Origin: an uncultured Clostridia bacterium
Lineage (GTDB): Bacteria; Bacillota; Clostridia; Oscillospirales; Ruminococcaceae
DNA length: 7,175 nucleotides
NCBI GenBank assembly: GCA_938014855.1
Contig: CALLQM010000241.1
Coordinates: forward strand, 1 to 7,175
Direction of reading: 5' to 3'
Shown: piece by piece, positions 7,001 through 7,175 of the stretch
Layout: each line of letters begins with the position of its first letter
How positions within the stretch are numbered: the first letter of the stretch is position 1
Translations under genes and position numbers: made by a program
The notes under the pieces: generated by a model
What the model was told of the DNA's origin: nothing
The model's input: the letters and a program-made list of their open reading frames with translations, nothing else
Databases searched by the model: none

Positions 7001-7045
7001 TTTGTACACTCCCTGTTGACGTACCTAATATAAGGATACAAAAAA

Positions 7046-7175
7046 TTAATCATTTAAATTTAGTTCAATCTTTGGCGCATCAGCCCATAAGCGCTCTAAT
7101 GAATAAAAATCGCGGGCTTTTTCATAAAATATATGAACAATTACATCTGTATAATCTAATACAACCCACATAGCG
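7046..7175 (-). CDS. rsfS: Ribosomal silencing factor RsfS, C-terminal part
   Basis: Only the last 42 codons are inside the window; the 5' part lies beyond position 7175. The visible peptide, including [30 protein letters not shown] and the end IELNLND, matches the conserved C-terminal half of RsfS (DUF143/YbeB, Iojap family). RsfS binds ribosomal protein L14 (uL14) and blocks subunit joining when nutrients are short. The stop TAA is at 7048-7046, 36 bases before leuS. No terminator is visible in that gap, so the two genes are probably co-transcribed. In many Clostridia rsfS follows nadD and yqeK, so those genes may lie upstream (inference). Confidence 0.93.
   Translation of the reverse strand, partial: AMWVVLDYTDVIVHIFYEKARDFYSLERLWADAPKIELNLND

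Overview
The window is an AT-rich stretch of housekeeping genes, all transcribed from the minus strand. It most likely comes from a Clostridia-type Bacillota chromosome. Three things point there: the order aroQ, M24 peptidase, efp (the Bacillus yqhS-yqhT-efp order); a CD1247-family zinc-ribbon gene after efp; and strong SigA-type promoters with AGGAGG-like ribosome binding sites. I see no mobile element, phage gene, CRISPR array, tRNA or rRNA.

In transcription order (high to low coordinates) there are three blocks. First, the 3' end of rsfS (cut by the window edge) and leuS, 36 bases apart and probably co-transcribed. Second, rpsU (ribosomal protein S21), with its own near-consensus promoter 20 bases past the leuS stop and a strong hairpin terminator. 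Third, a tight cluster with its own promoter: yqeG (HAD phosphatase), an endonuclease-IV-like TIM-barrel protein, aroQ, an M24 Xaa-Pro peptidase, then efp and an acidic Cys-rich CD1247-family protein. The yqeG/TIM-barrel junction is an ATGA overlap, the next gap is 1 base, and the gap before the peptidase is about 20 bases. efp sits behind a 148-base gap with a candidate internal promoter and a leader able to form alternative hairpins.

The theme is translation (RsfS, LeuRS, S21, EF-P), with the shikimate-pathway enzyme AroQ, a peptidase that releases residues N-terminal to proline, and three proteins of less certain role. Several starts were moved from the longest reading frame to the codon best placed after a Shine-Dalgarno sequence: TTG for leuS, GTG for the peptidase, ATG for rpsU and efp. 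No gene-free stretch exceeds 300 bases; the longest are 1128-1275 and 4163-4294. Nothing here is clearly a new system. The most unusual items are the efp leader, the TIM-barrel protein with one altered metal ligand, and the acidic CD1247-family protein.
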